Source: Cytophagaceae bacterium
GTDB lineage: Bacteria; Bacteroidota; Bacteroidia; Cytophagales; Spirosomataceae
Direction: 5' to 3'
NCBI GenBank assembly: GCA_016722655.1
Contig: JADKIR010000005.1
Location: 186,001 to 250,000, forward strand
DNA length: 64,000 nt
Shown: positions 24,269 to 33,574 of the stretch, piece after piece
Layout: each line of letters begins with the position of its first letter
Position numbering within the stretch: the stretch's first letter is position 1
Made by a program: the position numbers and the translations under genes
The notes under the pieces: model-generated
Database searches by the model: none
What the model saw: the letters and a program-made list of their open reading frames with translations, nothing else
What the model was told of the DNA's origin: nothing

Positions 24269-27200
24269 TTACCATCCAGGCACCATAAAATTCATTCCTG
24301 TTACTACGTTCTGTTTTTTCCCATTGTAATAAGGAACAGCAAAATAAGGTTCGAGGATTAAATATCCCAAAACATTAATTCTGATACTTAATCCTGCGGA
24401 AATTATCGGGGAATTTTTGAATGAGATATTGTTTTTGGCAAAGGTAGAAAATTCCTTTGTCTCGCCCATTTGATTGTTTTTTGACCATATTTGACCCGCA
24501 TCTATGAAGAAATTCAGATCACTAGGTAAATAATCAAACTTAATTAAAGAAAGCTTTTCAGGTCCTGTAAAAGGAAATCTGATTTCAAAATTGGCCAAAG
24601 CCATTTGTTCGCCCTGAAGATTTTCCTGCGTAATAAATCCAGTTTGTTTACTGAGTGCATTTCCCCAAAATCCATGCATATTCCATGGATAACCCAGATA
24701 AAGTGGATTTATTTTGTTTAGAAGCTCCAGGTTGGTTGGATTTAGCCTTCCATTATAAATAAAACGGGAGGCTATGGTAAATGGCTTTATATAATTGTAT
24801 TTCCGGCCATCGATTAATACAGAATTATAGCTGGTTGAGCCCATATATTTTGCCAATTCCAACCTGTATCTGTAGCCATTAAGTGGAGCCGTGGTACCAA
24901 AAGTGGTATTATCTCCCACAAAAGCAGCATAAATCTGAGCAAGTTTAAAATTGTCATAGCCATCTGATTTATTGTCAATTTTTATTGGTTTTTCGGAATA
25001 ATTTGGTTGAAAATCAACAATTGAACCATTTTGAGCAACTCCAATTTGTCCAAATTGTGGGTACTCCTTTACAACAAATGAATACCAATTTGCGGATGCT
25101 CCAAATTCCCATCTGGTATTTTTACTTAAAGGCTTCATCACAAAAATTGAAACTTCATCTATCAGCAAGCGTGCAATTCTTTGATTAACGGTAGCATCAT
25201 AATACTTCAGATTATTAACTGTTCCAAGTGTGTCATGAATCTTAACCCCGGTGGAATCAAGAAACCTATATGGAATATGAGAAGCCGAAATACCAAACTG
25301 TATTGGTCTTTTTTGATTAAGATAAAATAGTTGGCCACCAAAGTCCTGAATTTCGCCGTTTAGGGCTGCAGTGCCCATCAATTGGTTATTGTTGAGCATA
25401 TCACTGAAAAGTGCCGTAATCCCCCCTCCTACGCCTGTACCAAAGCGACTGGTACTCATTCCAAGGCCGGAATTGGCCAGATATTCCAATTTAAACTTTG
25501 GACTGTATTTCAGGTTTTTAAATTCGCCTAAACCGATTCTGGTTTTCAAATAATCTGCTTTTAAATTATTTGAAACTATGTCAGCCCCATTGATTTCGTT
25601 TCCGGGAGCCAAAATTGCCCCATTTTTTGAGCTCGATTCAAGGATAGTTTCGTTTAACAATTCCTCCTTGTTGGCTTTTATTATGGAATACTCACCTTTG
25701 GAAAAATAATTGTACAAAATCTCACCTGATTTGGAGGCAACAGAAATAGCCGGCGAGTACATGGTAATACCGCTTATTCCTGTAAAAAAATTGCTTAGTT
25801 TTTTGACTTCTTTGGTGTCCAGATCAAAGGCATACAGATTTCTGAATCCGTCAGGATCACTAAGGAAATAAACAAATCTGCCATCCGGACTGACCTGTGG
25901 GTTCATGTTGTCGGCATTAGGAAAAAGTGGCAACACTTCAATTTTTTTATCAAGAAGATTGATTTTAGCAATACAAAACTCTTCTTTTGATAGTAAGTTT
26001 CTTTTTCCTCCCCTATCACTCACAAAATAGATTTCAGTGCCATCGGGACTCCAGGTCGATTGAATATCGGAAAAAACGTCCTGAGTCAAACTTTCGGTCT
26101 TCTGAGCGGCAATATCAAATAAATACAAGTCTGATTTTCCATCTTTTAATCCAGAAAATACGATTTTAGATCCATCTGGCGACCATGAAGGATGGGTAAA
26201 CGAATCGATATCTTTTGGAGAATATTCTTTTTTTTCTCCGGTGAAAATATCAATCAATAATAGTTTATTCTTTGATTTGGATTGAATTACAATGGCAAGT
26301 TTTCGATTATCCGGCGACCACGAGCCTGAAGTTTCAATAAAACTGTAAGAATCGACATGGGCACCAAAAGAAGTACTTTCAATTTTTTTAATTACTTTTC
26401 CTGTAGCACTTTCAGCTACAAAAATGTCAAGCGAAAGCACATTTTTTGAAGAAATATAGGCGAAATACTTACCATCAGGACTTATTACCGGTGCGATGTT
26501 CATTTCTCCGCCAGATTTGGAAGATGCCAGAACTTTTCCTCTGATTTCGGTTTCCCGGTTTTCTTTTAACTTATTATAATATTGTTTCTGATCATTAATA
26601 AAACGTAGGGAAAAAGCGTCAGTATCCATTTTAAAAGCACTGATAAATGCCCTGTCTAATCCAAAAATTGCCGTTTCTTTGAACAATGGCCTAATAATAT
26701 CATCACCGTAATTGGCAGTAACATAAGCCCAAAAAGCCTGTCCCCAGCGATAGGGGAAATATTTATGTTGCTTTACTACCAAATCCTTTATTGTAGGTAT
26801 GTCACTATTAAGCACAGCATCCCGCATCCACATACCTGTATGTGAATCGATTCGACCCAAAGACATATATTCGGCCAGGCCTTCAACCATAAATAATGGT
26901 AAATTCTGAATATTGGCCAAAGAGGTTGAATCACTGCCATAGGTAAGTGTTTGATACTGAAAAGCATGAACCAACTCATGGCCTAAAACATGGTCAGTTT
27001 GACGATTGGTGTACATCAATGGCATAACCACTCTTGTTCTGAAGCCTTCCGTTACACCTCCAGTACCCTCACCAATTTCACCACCAATAGCCGTAGTTTC
27101 CTGAAAATCCGGGTGTGAATTGTATAAAATGACAGGATTGGGTTTTACAAATGCCATTTTAAACACATTTTGGTGAAGCTTATACCAGTTTTCAGTGTTG

Positions 27201-27388
27201 ATCAGAAATTCGTCAACAGTGTTTTTATTATCGAGGTAATGGTATAACTCAAAATGCGGGGTTTGGGTAACTTTAAAATTATTGGTTTTATTTCGTTGCT
27301 TATTTTGACCAAAATATTGGGATTGACCAAAGTGCAACAATGGCGATTGACAAAAAATAAATAAAAACAGAATAATCTTCTTTGGCAT
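24269..27388 (-). CDS. Secreted HExxH / TolB-like propeller / outer-membrane barrel protein
   Basis: A 1039-residue exported protein with a signal peptide (about 1-21). The N-terminal part contains DHVLGHELVHAFQYQ (HELVH at about 138-142) and a downstream acidic stretch MVEGLAEYMSLGR, the Glu-zincin ligand pattern of peptidase MA-like metalloproteases. Next come at least five PD40/WD40-like propeller blades, each with an S-P-D-G or SPDN core: VISPDGKYFAYISSK, WSPDNRKLAI, WSPDGSKIVFSG, WSPDGTEIYFVSDRGG, SPDGRFVYFLSD. The C-terminal 400 residues look like a surface-antigen barrel: SRFGTGVGGGITALFSDML, GEQMALANFEIRFPF and the terminal NFMVPGW. All zinc ligands seem present. Substrate unknown. 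A gene for NlpC/P60 lies just upstream. Confidence 0.8.
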   Translation of the reverse strand: MPKKIILFLFIFCQSPLLHFGQSQYFGQNKQRNKTNNFKVTQTPHFELYHYLDNKNTVDEFLINTENWYKLHQNVFKMAFVKPNPVILYNSHPDFQETTAIGGEIGEGTGGVTEGFRTRVVMPLMYTNRQTDHVLGHELVHAFQYQTLTYGSDSTSLANIQNLPLFMVEGLAEYMSLGRIDSHTGMWMRDAVLNSDIPTIKDLVVKQHKYFPYRWGQAFWAYVTANYGDDIIRPLFKETAIFGLDRAFISAFKMDTDAFSLRFINDQKQYYNKLKENRETEIRGKVLASSKSGGEMNIAPVISPDGKYFAYISSKNVLSLDIFVAESATGKVIKKIESTSFGAHVDSYSFIETSGSWSPDNRKLAIVIQSKSKNKLLLIDIFTGEKKEYSPKDIDSFTHPSWSPDGSKIVFSGLKDGKSDLYLFDIAAQKTESLTQDVFSDIQSTWSPDGTEIYFVSDRGGKRNLLSKEEFCIAKINLLDKKIEVLPLFPNADNMNPQVSPDGRFVYFLSDPDGFRNLYAFDLDTKEVKKLSNFFTGISGITMYSPAISVASKSGEILYNYFSKGEYSIIKANKEELLNETILESSSKNGAILAPGNEINGADIVSNNLKADYLKTRIGLGEFKNLKYSPKFKLEYLANSGLGMSTSRFGTGVGGGITALFSDMLNNNQLMGTAALNGEIQDFGGQLFYLNQKRPIQFGISASHIPYRFLDSTGVKIHDTLGTVNNLKYYDATVNQRIARLLIDEVSIFVMKPLSKNTRWEFGASANWYSFVVKEYPQFGQIGVAQNGSIVDFQPNYSEKPIKIDNKSDGYDNFKLAQIYAAFVGDNTTFGTTAPLNGYRYRLELAKYMGSTSYNSVLIDGRKYNYIKPFTIASRFIYNGRLNPTNLELLNKINPLYLGYPWNMHGFWGNALSKQTGFITQENLQGEQMALANFEIRFPFTGPEKLSLIKFDYLPSDLNFFIDAGQIWSKNNQMGETKEFSTFAKNNISFKNSPIISAGLSIRINVLGYLILEPYFAVPYYNGKKQNVVTGMNFMVPGW

Positions 27389-27418
27389 CAGAATATTTTT
27401 CTAAGATTAACGTAAAAA

Positions 27419-27880
27419 TCACAAATGTGGTCTAGTGACTTTTACAAATTTAGGATACCAGTATTTAGAAAACAAATTGTCTTCTCTAACTCCTTTGGTT
27501 GTGCTGGCATGAATAAACAATATCTCTTTTGGACCCTTTATGTCCGAAATGATGCCCGTATGATTTATTCTTGAAGAACCCACCTTAAAGTACACCAAAT
27601 CACCAGGGATTGCATGTTCTAGTTTAATTTCCTTAAAATGATCAGCTTGTTTGTAACTAACTCTTGGGATTTTTGTTTCTAAATCTTCAAAAACTCGAAA
27701 TACCAATCCTGAGCAATCCATTCCATCTGTTTCAGATCCACCAAACTTGTAGGGCGTTCCTATGTATTTTTCTGCGTTTTTTACGATGATTTTACCGTTG
27801 GCCGAACTTTTGGGAACAGCGTTTTTCCTACATGATGAGAATAATAATAACAGTATGAAAAAGAAAGCAAGATTTTTCAT
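27419..27880 (-). CDS. NlpC/P60 (C40) cell-wall peptidase lipoprotein
   Basis: A 153-residue envelope lipoprotein. The signal ends in lipobox LFSSC (Cys17), placing it in the outer or inner membrane facing the periplasm. The catalytic Cys56 lies in GMDCSGLVFRVF, His107 in INHTGIIS and the third polar residue His124 in FIHAST, so the triad is complete. This family cleaves D-gamma-Glu to diamino-acid bonds in peptidoglycan peptides. Its ATG overlaps the TGA of the TlpA-like gene (ATGA), indicating translational coupling. Confidence 0.92.
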   Translation of the reverse strand: MKNLAFFFILLLLFSSCRKNAVPKSSANGKIIVKNAEKYIGTPYKFGGSETDGMDCSGLVFRVFEDLETKIPRVSYKQADHFKEIKLEHAIPGDLVYFKVGSSRINHTGIISDIKGPKEILFIHASTTKGVREDNLFSKYWYPKFVKVTRPHL

Positions 27881-29286
27881 TTTTTATAGATTAAGGATTC
27901 GATCTGTCTTATCAGCGATCGTCCTTCGTCCAGCGAAGGTTCCTCAATTTTATCAATAATTATTGTGCCAGTTTTGTCAATCAAAAGGTAATTTGGCAAA
28001 AAATCAGTATTGAAATTCTCTTTATAATCCTCTATTTCATAAGCATTTAGGTTTATAGCCTGATTTTTTGAGGCTTTTACAAAACTTTCAAAGTCTTCTT
28101 TTGTATCTGTAGAAACCGCAATTAAAACCAAATCATTATAGGCTTTGAAATAATTTAGTACCACTTTGAGATATTCCAGATCCTGCACACAAGGCCCGCA
28201 CCAGGAAGCATAGTTTATCAGAATAATATTTTTTCCACGATAATCTTTCAAAGAAACTAAGTTACCTTTTTCATCAGGCAGGATAAAGTTTTTTACCTGC
28301 CTACCTGTTTCCACTTCCTGATATTTAATAATCTTTTTTAAGATGGCATTTACATAGGCAGGATTCTTTGCGTAGTTTTTAAAACTCCCTACCATCAGTT
28401 TGTTCTCTTCAGTAGCACCATCTTTTTCAATAAACTGAATAATTTTGGTAGCAATAATTCTTTCCAATAACGGCCTTTCAACCAAATCCAATGATTCAAA
28501 ATAATCTTTAATTGACTCAATTTCAACTAGTTTGTCTTCAGGATATTTCTTTGCTGTTGCGTTGGTATTATCAATCAATTGTTCGATAAATATCCCGAAC
28601 TCCAGAGATTTGGCCTGTGTTTTTGCATTAACAATTTTAAAATCAAATGTTTTTAACTCATCTTTTGAAAATATCTTATGAAACATTAAAAAACCTAATT
28701 CGGAATTATAGTATTTCCCGATGATATCAGCCCTTTGCAAAGAATAAAAGCTTTCGCTTAGTTCTTTTTTGTATTTATTAAGTAAATTGAGTTGCTCATT
28801 TCGAAGATAATTGGTCAGGTCAAAATATCCTTTTCTGGAGATTTTCCTTAAATTCTGGAGTTCAAAATCCCAATCTTTTTCTTTGGTAAATTTATTTTCC
28901 TGTTCTAATAAATATTGAAATTTTGTTGAGCCTTCACCACTTATTTTAATCGAATTATGAAAGTCTGCATAGTTTGCCGAGAAGTTAATATTGTCACCGG
29001 GTTCTATTTTCCATTGATAAAAACCATATTCTCCAATATTGAAATCAAAATAAGCAATGTCTTCGAGCACGGTTTCAAAAACAAACTGTTTTTTCTTGTC
29101 GAGTTTCAAATCATAGGCCAAGGGTTCTTCTACCCAGTTTTTGTAAATAGTCACTCCTATCGAATTTTCCTCAAAACCGCTTATTTTTCCGGAAATTCTG
29201 AATACTTTCTGGGCTTTTAATTCAATTTTTGCAATAAAAAATAGCAGGAATTGAATGAGTATTATATTGACAAATGTTTTTTTCAA
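27877..29286 (-). CDS. TlpA-like thioredoxin-fold protein
   Basis: A 469-residue exported thiol-redox protein. An N-terminal signal ends near IELKAQ. A family-typical N-terminal module follows (FRISGKISGFEENSIGVTIYKNW..., DUF4369-like beta domain), then a long helical linker. The C-terminal thioredoxin domain (about 330-469) has the active site SWCGPCVQDLEYLK with NFILPDEKGNLVSLKDYRGKNIILIN before it and a cis-Pro region DFLPNYLLIDKTG. Probable role: periplasmic disulphide reduction in cytochrome or envelope protein maturation. It precedes the NlpC/P60 gene with a 4-bp overlap and follows ppx after 6 bp. Confidence 0.88.
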   Translation of the reverse strand: MKKTFVNIILIQFLLFFIAKIELKAQKVFRISGKISGFEENSIGVTIYKNWVEEPLAYDLKLDKKKQFVFETVLEDIAYFDFNIGEYGFYQWKIEPGDNINFSANYADFHNSIKISGEGSTKFQYLLEQENKFTKEKDWDFELQNLRKISRKGYFDLTNYLRNEQLNLLNKYKKELSESFYSLQRADIIGKYYNSELGFLMFHKIFSKDELKTFDFKIVNAKTQAKSLEFGIFIEQLIDNTNATAKKYPEDKLVEIESIKDYFESLDLVERPLLERIIATKIIQFIEKDGATEENKLMVGSFKNYAKNPAYVNAILKKIIKYQEVETGRQVKNFILPDEKGNLVSLKDYRGKNIILINYASWCGPCVQDLEYLKVVLNYFKAYNDLVLIAVSTDTKEDFESFVKASKNQAINLNAYEIEDYKENFNTDFLPNYLLIDKTGTIIIDKIEEPSLDEGRSLIRQIESLIYKK

Positions 29287-29292
29287 ATCAAA

Positions 29293-30162
29293 TTATAGGT
29301 TTTGGTAAACTTCAAGCAAGATTCCGTCCTTAAGTCCTAAGTCAGGTACAAACATTTGATCAGATTTTGCCCATTTCATCGCTGAAAAATAAATTTCTGA
29401 TGCATGTTCTATCACATCTGCACGATCGGGGTTCATTTTTAGTTTGTTTATTCGCTCATCAACTGTAAAACTACTCACATTGTTAAGTGCATCTTCCAAT
29501 TGCTGCAAATTGGCCATTCCTTGCTCATTAGTCTCAATAAACTCGAAAAGTTTAGAAATGTTGCCTCCTGTACCGATTGAAATCACATTTTTACGGCTAT
29601 GTACATTTTCCTCAATCCAATTATGCATTTTTTTCCATTGATCTTTGTTGACTTTCCCCTCCATCAACCGTACAGAGCCAATTTTAAACGACTGTGAGGT
29701 TTCTTTGGTTTTTCCATCATAAAGGTTGAGCTCGGTACTGCCGCCGCCCACATCAATATGCAAATATACCTGACCTTCTCTCAACTCATTCACTATTACA
29801 TTATTGATCATTTCCGCTTCTTTTTCACCGGAAATCAGATTGATCGTCATTCCAAGTTCCAGTTTTACCCTTTCGCATATATTCAGACCGTTTTCAGCTT
29901 CTCTCAGTGCCGACGTGGCACAGATCAGATAGGCGTCAACTTCATGCAGCTCCATCAGCAATTTGTAAACCGTCAAAAGTTTCTTGATTCGGGCTTCACT
30001 TTCGTAGTGTATTTTTCCGGCAGTAAAAACATCATGACCCAAGCGAAGAGCAAACCTCACATATTCTACTTTTTTAAAGGAAATTCTTCCTTCGTCATTT
30101 AGAACAGAAGAAATCTGCATACGGGCTGCGTTGGATCCTATATCGATGGCGGCAATCTTCAT
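29293..30162 (-). CDS. Ppx/GppA exopolyphosphatase-family phosphatase
   Basis: A 289-residue member of the ASKHA phosphotransferase fold, short form without the C-terminal HD-like domain. Motifs: IDIGSNAARMQI (phosphate 1), LICATSALREAENG, SGEKEAEMI, HIDVGGGSTELNLY (phosphate 2) and ISIGTGGNISKL (adenosine motif). It acts on polyphosphate or pppGpp in the cytoplasm. Which of the two cannot be told. It heads the minus-strand run of TlpA, NlpC and the propeller protein. Confidence 0.9.
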   Translation of the reverse strand: MKIAAIDIGSNAARMQISSVLNDEGRISFKKVEYVRFALRLGHDVFTAGKIHYESEARIKKLLTVYKLLMELHEVDAYLICATSALREAENGLNICERVKLELGMTINLISGEKEAEMINNVIVNELREGQVYLHIDVGGGSTELNLYDGKTKETSQSFKIGSVRLMEGKVNKDQWKKMHNWIEENVHSRKNVISIGTGGNISKLFEFIETNEQGMANLQQLEDALNNVSSFTVDERINKLKMNPDRADVIEHASEIYFSAMKWAKSDQMFVPDLGLKDGILLEVYQNL

Positions 30163-30184
30163 TGGTTTAATGTTTTATTTTATG

Positions 30185-30204
30185 CAAAAATATGGATAAT
30201 TTTG
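30185..30204. promoter_or_regulatory. Overlapping divergent -7 boxes between ppx and the PAP2-like gene
   Basis: Minus strand TATTTTTG followed by CA (30185-30192) serves ppx. Plus strand TAATTTTG (30197-30204) lies only 3 bp before the ATG at 30208, which would make the PAP2-like mRNA leaderless if used. Confidence 0.45.
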
Positions 30205-30207
30205 AAA

Positions 30208-30807
30208 ATGCTTAAGGAATCAGAGAGTTTGAATAAAATAGCCAGGATTATTTCCTTTATAGGTAATCCTATGACATTGGGTTTGTTGGTGGTTTTGTAT
30301 ATCCAGTTTTTTCACCAGGGATCGCCCACCAATCATTTACTGCTTTATTTGATGGCCATCGTGGTGATTCCGATTGGGTCTTACATAAAATATCAGGTAA
30401 ACAGGAAGAACTTTCGTGATTATGATGTGTCACACCAAAAAAGGCGAAATTCTTTGTACCAATTTGCCCTTGTTTTGATATTTGTTTTGATGCTGGTTTT
30501 ATATTTTTTAAACGTACCCGCTGATCTGCAATTAATCATTAGAATATTGTTTATGCATTTGTTTTTAAGTTTTATTGTTAACCAGTGGATCAAGGTTTCG
30601 ATGCATACCAGCTTCAATTTTCTGTTTGCATTGATGATGATTCCCACCAATCTATATTTTGGGATAGGCTTAATGGGCTATGGATTTGTTAACGGCTGGT
30701 CCAGGGTGCAATTGTCAAGACATAAGCCCAGGGAGGTTATTGCCGGATTGTTATTGGGGAATTTTACCGGCACTTTATTTTTGTATTTTTTAAAAAGTAT
30801 TGAATAA
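30208..30807 (+). CDS. PAP2-like membrane phosphatase
   Basis: A 199-residue membrane protein with about six hydrophobic helices. Remnants of the PAP2 catalytic signature are visible: KVSMHTSFNFLFA (in place of PSGH) and WSRVQLSRHKPREVIAGLLLG (SRxxxxxH, with Glu in place of the final Asp). The first motif, KxxxxxxRP, is not evident: YQVNRKNFRDYDVSHQKRRNSL lies at its place. It may be a lipid phosphatase or a non-catalytic relative. A TTG codon at 30202 could extend the frame by two residues, but the ATG at 30208 is preferred. ybeY follows after 3 bp, a probable operon. Confidence 0.75.
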   Translation: MLKESESLNKIARIISFIGNPMTLGLLVVLYIQFFHQGSPTNHLLLYLMAIVVIPIGSYIKYQVNRKNFRDYDVSHQKRRNSLYQFALVLIFVLMLVLYFLNVPADLQLIIRILFMHLFLSFIVNQWIKVSMHTSFNFLFALMMIPTNLYFGIGLMGYGFVNGWSRVQLSRHKPREVIAGLLLGNFTGTLFLYFLKSIE

Positions 30808-30810
30808 TCT

Positions 30811-31227
30811 ATGATAAATTTTCATTCAGAAAAAGAAGGATTTAAGCTAAAAGAAATTCTGAAAAAGAAAAGATGGCTTAAGGAATTGGCTCAAAATGAA
30901 GGATTTAAGATTTTGGAATTGTCTTATATTTTCATGGATGATGAATCTTTGTTAAAAATCAATATCGAATACCTCCAACATGATACTTATACCGATATCA
31001 TCACATTTGACAATTCAGAGAAGAAGGGCAAAATTGAAGGGGATATTTTTATAAGTGTAGATAGGGTCATGGAAAATGCCTCCAAATTTAAGGTTGATTT
31101 TGAAACCGAATTACTCCGGGTGCTTGCACACGGATTGCTTCATCTTTGCGGTTATAAAGATAAAAAAGATGATGAGGTGAAAATAATGAGAGCTAAGGAG
31201 GATTTTTATTTACAAAATTGGAAATGA
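30811..31227 (+). CDS. ybeY: Endoribonuclease YbeY
   Basis: A 138-residue rRNA maturation and quality-control RNase. The family core is present: YLQHDTYTDIITFDNS (the family N-xxTDVLSF motif), GDIFISVDRV and the metal site RVLAHGLLHLCGYKDKKDDE. The first two metal His of HGxLHLxGxxH are present. The third is replaced in the 'GYKDK' form that I recall as typical of Bacteroidota homologues. It lies 3 bp after the PAP2-like gene. Confidence 0.93.
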   Translation: MINFHSEKEGFKLKEILKKKRWLKELAQNEGFKILELSYIFMDDESLLKINIEYLQHDTYTDIITFDNSEKKGKIEGDIFISVDRVMENASKFKVDFETELLRVLAHGLLHLCGYKDKKDDEVKIMRAKEDFYLQNWK

Positions 31228-31253
31228 ACCTCCAGTTTTGAATGGATTAATAA

Positions 31254-31625
31254 ATGAAAACTTTCAAACAATATTTCATTCTTATTCTGTTTTCACTAAG
31301 TCTTAGCTCCTGCTTCAGGAAATATATTGTTTCTGAAAAAAAAATCATCGCTCATTTTGATATTTTGGGTATTAAGCCATAATAACAAATAGTGAAAGGA
31401 GACAAATCTGCTATATTTTGTGGTACTTTTGGCTCAGCCACCTCCCAATAATTGATTTTTCTTTATGGAGCTCCCAGGCATTGGGAACGCTTTTCTAGGC
31501 AACTTTTCTTCAGCCTTTTACAGAAAAAAATCCATTTTATTGCTACAGGTAGTCACAGGATTACCTATACAAATCTTTTGTTTGCTCTTATTGAAAAATT
31601 GAAATGTCACTTAAAAACAATGTAG
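31254..31625 (+). pseudogene. Decayed alpha/beta-hydrolase lipoprotein gene
   Basis: A 42-codon start (MKTFKQYFILILFSLSLSSC, a lipoprotein signal with lipobox LSSC, then FRKYIVSEKKIIAHF) ends at TAA 31380. The same frame, through further stops at 31383 and 31449, reads KGDKSAIFCGTFGSATSQ and then LIFLYGAPRHWERFSRQL. That is the strand plus oxyanion-loop H-G-x-P-G-x-W region of alpha/beta-hydrolases, with the key His and Gly altered. It ends at TAG 31623. The catalytic half is gone. Because several stops and altered key residues are in one frame, this is a true pseudogene and not a single read error. Confidence 0.7.
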
Positions 31626-31870
31626 AATTTCATGCTTTTTTAGTCTATATTTTTTTCTTAAATCCAAATATCTTAATAGAATTGATGATGATATAAACGC
31701 TGCGTCGTACGGTTTTGTTAATAGTTATGACAACTGAGTGAGAAGGTATCAGGATACCTTTGATTTTGGTGGGGAATGAATAAAAAGCCAAATATTATTG
31801 CAGTCCATGGTCTATTGAGATCTTTGGGTTTAATTAAAGTATAATTAATCACTTCAATTTGTAACCTCCA
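31626..31870. other. Non-coding stretch after the hydrolase pseudogene
   Basis: No open frame, RNA or clear hairpin terminator recognised. It probably contains the unrecognisable 3' remainder of the decayed gene and ends at the stop of the YadA-head-like gene. Confidence 0.4.
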
Positions 31871-33574
31871 TTAATTTTCTATCTTAGAAATTCTTTTCTC
31901 CAATTGAATAATATACAAACTCATTTCTTCAATTTTTTCTAAAAGTTTGGAGGTCATTTCGGTATTGTCGACACCATTTTTTACCACTTCTGCTGCAGAA
32001 GGAATATTGGGTAAGTGCTTGTTTTTTGAAACGAATGCATCCAATTCCTGGATAGTTAAGAGCTTATAATTTTTATCAAAAACCTTGTCTGACCACTGAG
32101 CCTCGTTGTCGTATTTCATTTTAAAATTAGAAACCCAAAATTCGCCAGATTCGCCAATTCCCATAAAATCACGATCATTGATTTTCATACTCGGTGAATT
32201 AAAAGCAGTTCGCATATTTACAACGCCTTTTACATCAAGTGGATACTGTGGATTGTGCATACCAATTCCTACTTTTACAGCGTTTGCCCCAGTACCACCG
32301 AGAGTTAAGGCATTTGAAACTGTTACTTGAGCTTGGTAACCAATTGCAGTGGCATTGGTCAAATTATTAACTACGGTGGTTGGGGAGGCATGATTTGTAC
32401 CTGTCCAAGTACCTGATTGTGAACCTATAAAAACAGAATTAATATTATTTGTTGCTGCAGAATGACCATTTGCATAGCCACCTATCGCTATTGTCGCCCC
32501 TCCAGTAGTATTATATGATGAAGCTGCATGTCCAATAGCAATATTAAAATTACCAATATTCTGTGCACCTGTGTAATTGCCAATAAATACTCCATATGAT
32601 GAGTTTTTGGCAGTTGTTCCCACACCATCATAACCCGCATTGGATCCTATCATTACATTATGATCTCCAGTACGGTTATTGGCACCTGCACCTGAGCCAA
32701 AGTATTGATTAAAAGAGCCTGTAGTGTTATAAACTCCAGAACTAATTCCTAAAAAGCTATTATTTCCACCATTTGTGGTCGAATTACCAGCTGCGGCACC
32801 AATCAACGTATTTCCATAGGTAGTGACTGTTGGGTTGGTTCCAATAGCTGCACCGGCATTGGTTCCCATTAAAGTATGTCCTGTAGCGTTTGAAGCGGCT
32901 GTAGAATTTGTATTAAGAAAAGCTCCTGCACTTATTCCACCAAAAGTTAGATTAGCATTTAAGGTAATAAAATTAGGATTTCCACCACCACCTGAACCTG
33001 AAACATCTGGCACTAAAATCAAATCTCCACTTGCATTTACGCTCAATGCCTTTCCATTCGTGGCAGTTGTTGCAGAAGCAGAAGTTAAATTTGCTAGTCG
33101 AACACCATTGTTGCCAATTGTGAGTGGTGTCCCTGGCGAAGTAGTTATCGGATTTGGAAAAGTTCCGACGTTGTCTGGCACTAAAATGATATTTCCAGTT
33201 GCATCCACGCTCAAGGCCTTATTATTTGAGGTAGAAGTAGCCGAGGCAGATGTAAGATTTGCGAGCTTAACGCCATTGTTACCGATAGTAAGAGGGGTTC
33301 CTGGAGAAGTGGTAATTGGATTAGGAAATGTTCCGACTACATCTGGCACCAAAATTAAGTTTCCTGAAGCATCAACACTTAAAGTTTTACTATTGCTTGC
33401 TGAGGTAGCAGATGCCGAAGTAAAATTTGCAAGCTTTACACCATTATTACCAATTGTTAATGGAATACCTGTTGGGGTAGTTATAGAGTTTTGAGCAAAA
33501 CCACTCAATCCTAACAAGCTAATAATCAAAATTTTTAATAAATTTTTCATTGTTATATAGTTAATATTTCTCAT
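31871..33574 (-). CDS. Secreted repeat protein with YadA-head-like repeats and coiled-coil end
   Basis: A 567-residue exported protein. Signal peptide ends GLSGFAQ. Met9 at 33550 is an equally good start. Residues about 28-195 hold three near-identical units of about 55 residues beginning ITTSPGTPLTIGNNGVKLAN. Residues about 210-430 carry short Gly/Asn/Ser repeats (NTLIGAAAGNSTTNGGNNSF, HNVMIGSNAGYD, FNIAIGHAA) like the beta-helical heads of trimeric adhesins. The end, DKNYKLLTIQELDAFVSKNK followed by HLPNIPSAAEVVKNG and a coiled coil, is a widespread Bacteroidota tail. It probably trimerises at the surface. The ATG overlaps the TGA of the upstream repeat-protein gene. Confidence 0.82.
   Translation of the reverse strand: MRNINYITMKNLLKILIISLLGLSGFAQNSITTPTGIPLTIGNNGVKLANFTSASATSASNSKTLSVDASGNLILVPDVVGTFPNPITTSPGTPLTIGNNGVKLANLTSASATSTSNNKALSVDATGNIILVPDNVGTFPNPITTSPGTPLTIGNNGVRLANLTSASATTATNGKALSVNASGDLILVPDVSGSGGGGNPNFITLNANLTFGGISAGAFLNTNSTAASNATGHTLMGTNAGAAIGTNPTVTTYGNTLIGAAAGNSTTNGGNNSFLGISSGVYNTTGSFNQYFGSGAGANNRTGDHNVMIGSNAGYDGVGTTAKNSSYGVFIGNYTGAQNIGNFNIAIGHAASSYNTTGGATIAIGGYANGHSAATNNINSVFIGSQSGTWTGTNHASPTTVVNNLTNATAIGYQAQVTVSNALTLGGTGANAVKVGIGMHNPQYPLDVKGVVNMRTAFNSPSMKINDRDFMGIGESGEFWVSNFKMKYDNEAQWSDKVFDKNYKLLTIQELDAFVSKNKHLPNIPSAAEVVKNGVDNTEMTSKLLEKIEEMSLYIIQLEKRISKIEN

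Noticed and set aside
32823..33494. 223-codon plus-strand frame antisense to the YadA-head-like gene
   Set aside because: Its periodic Val/Pro-rich text is the mirror of the three repeats of the real gene.
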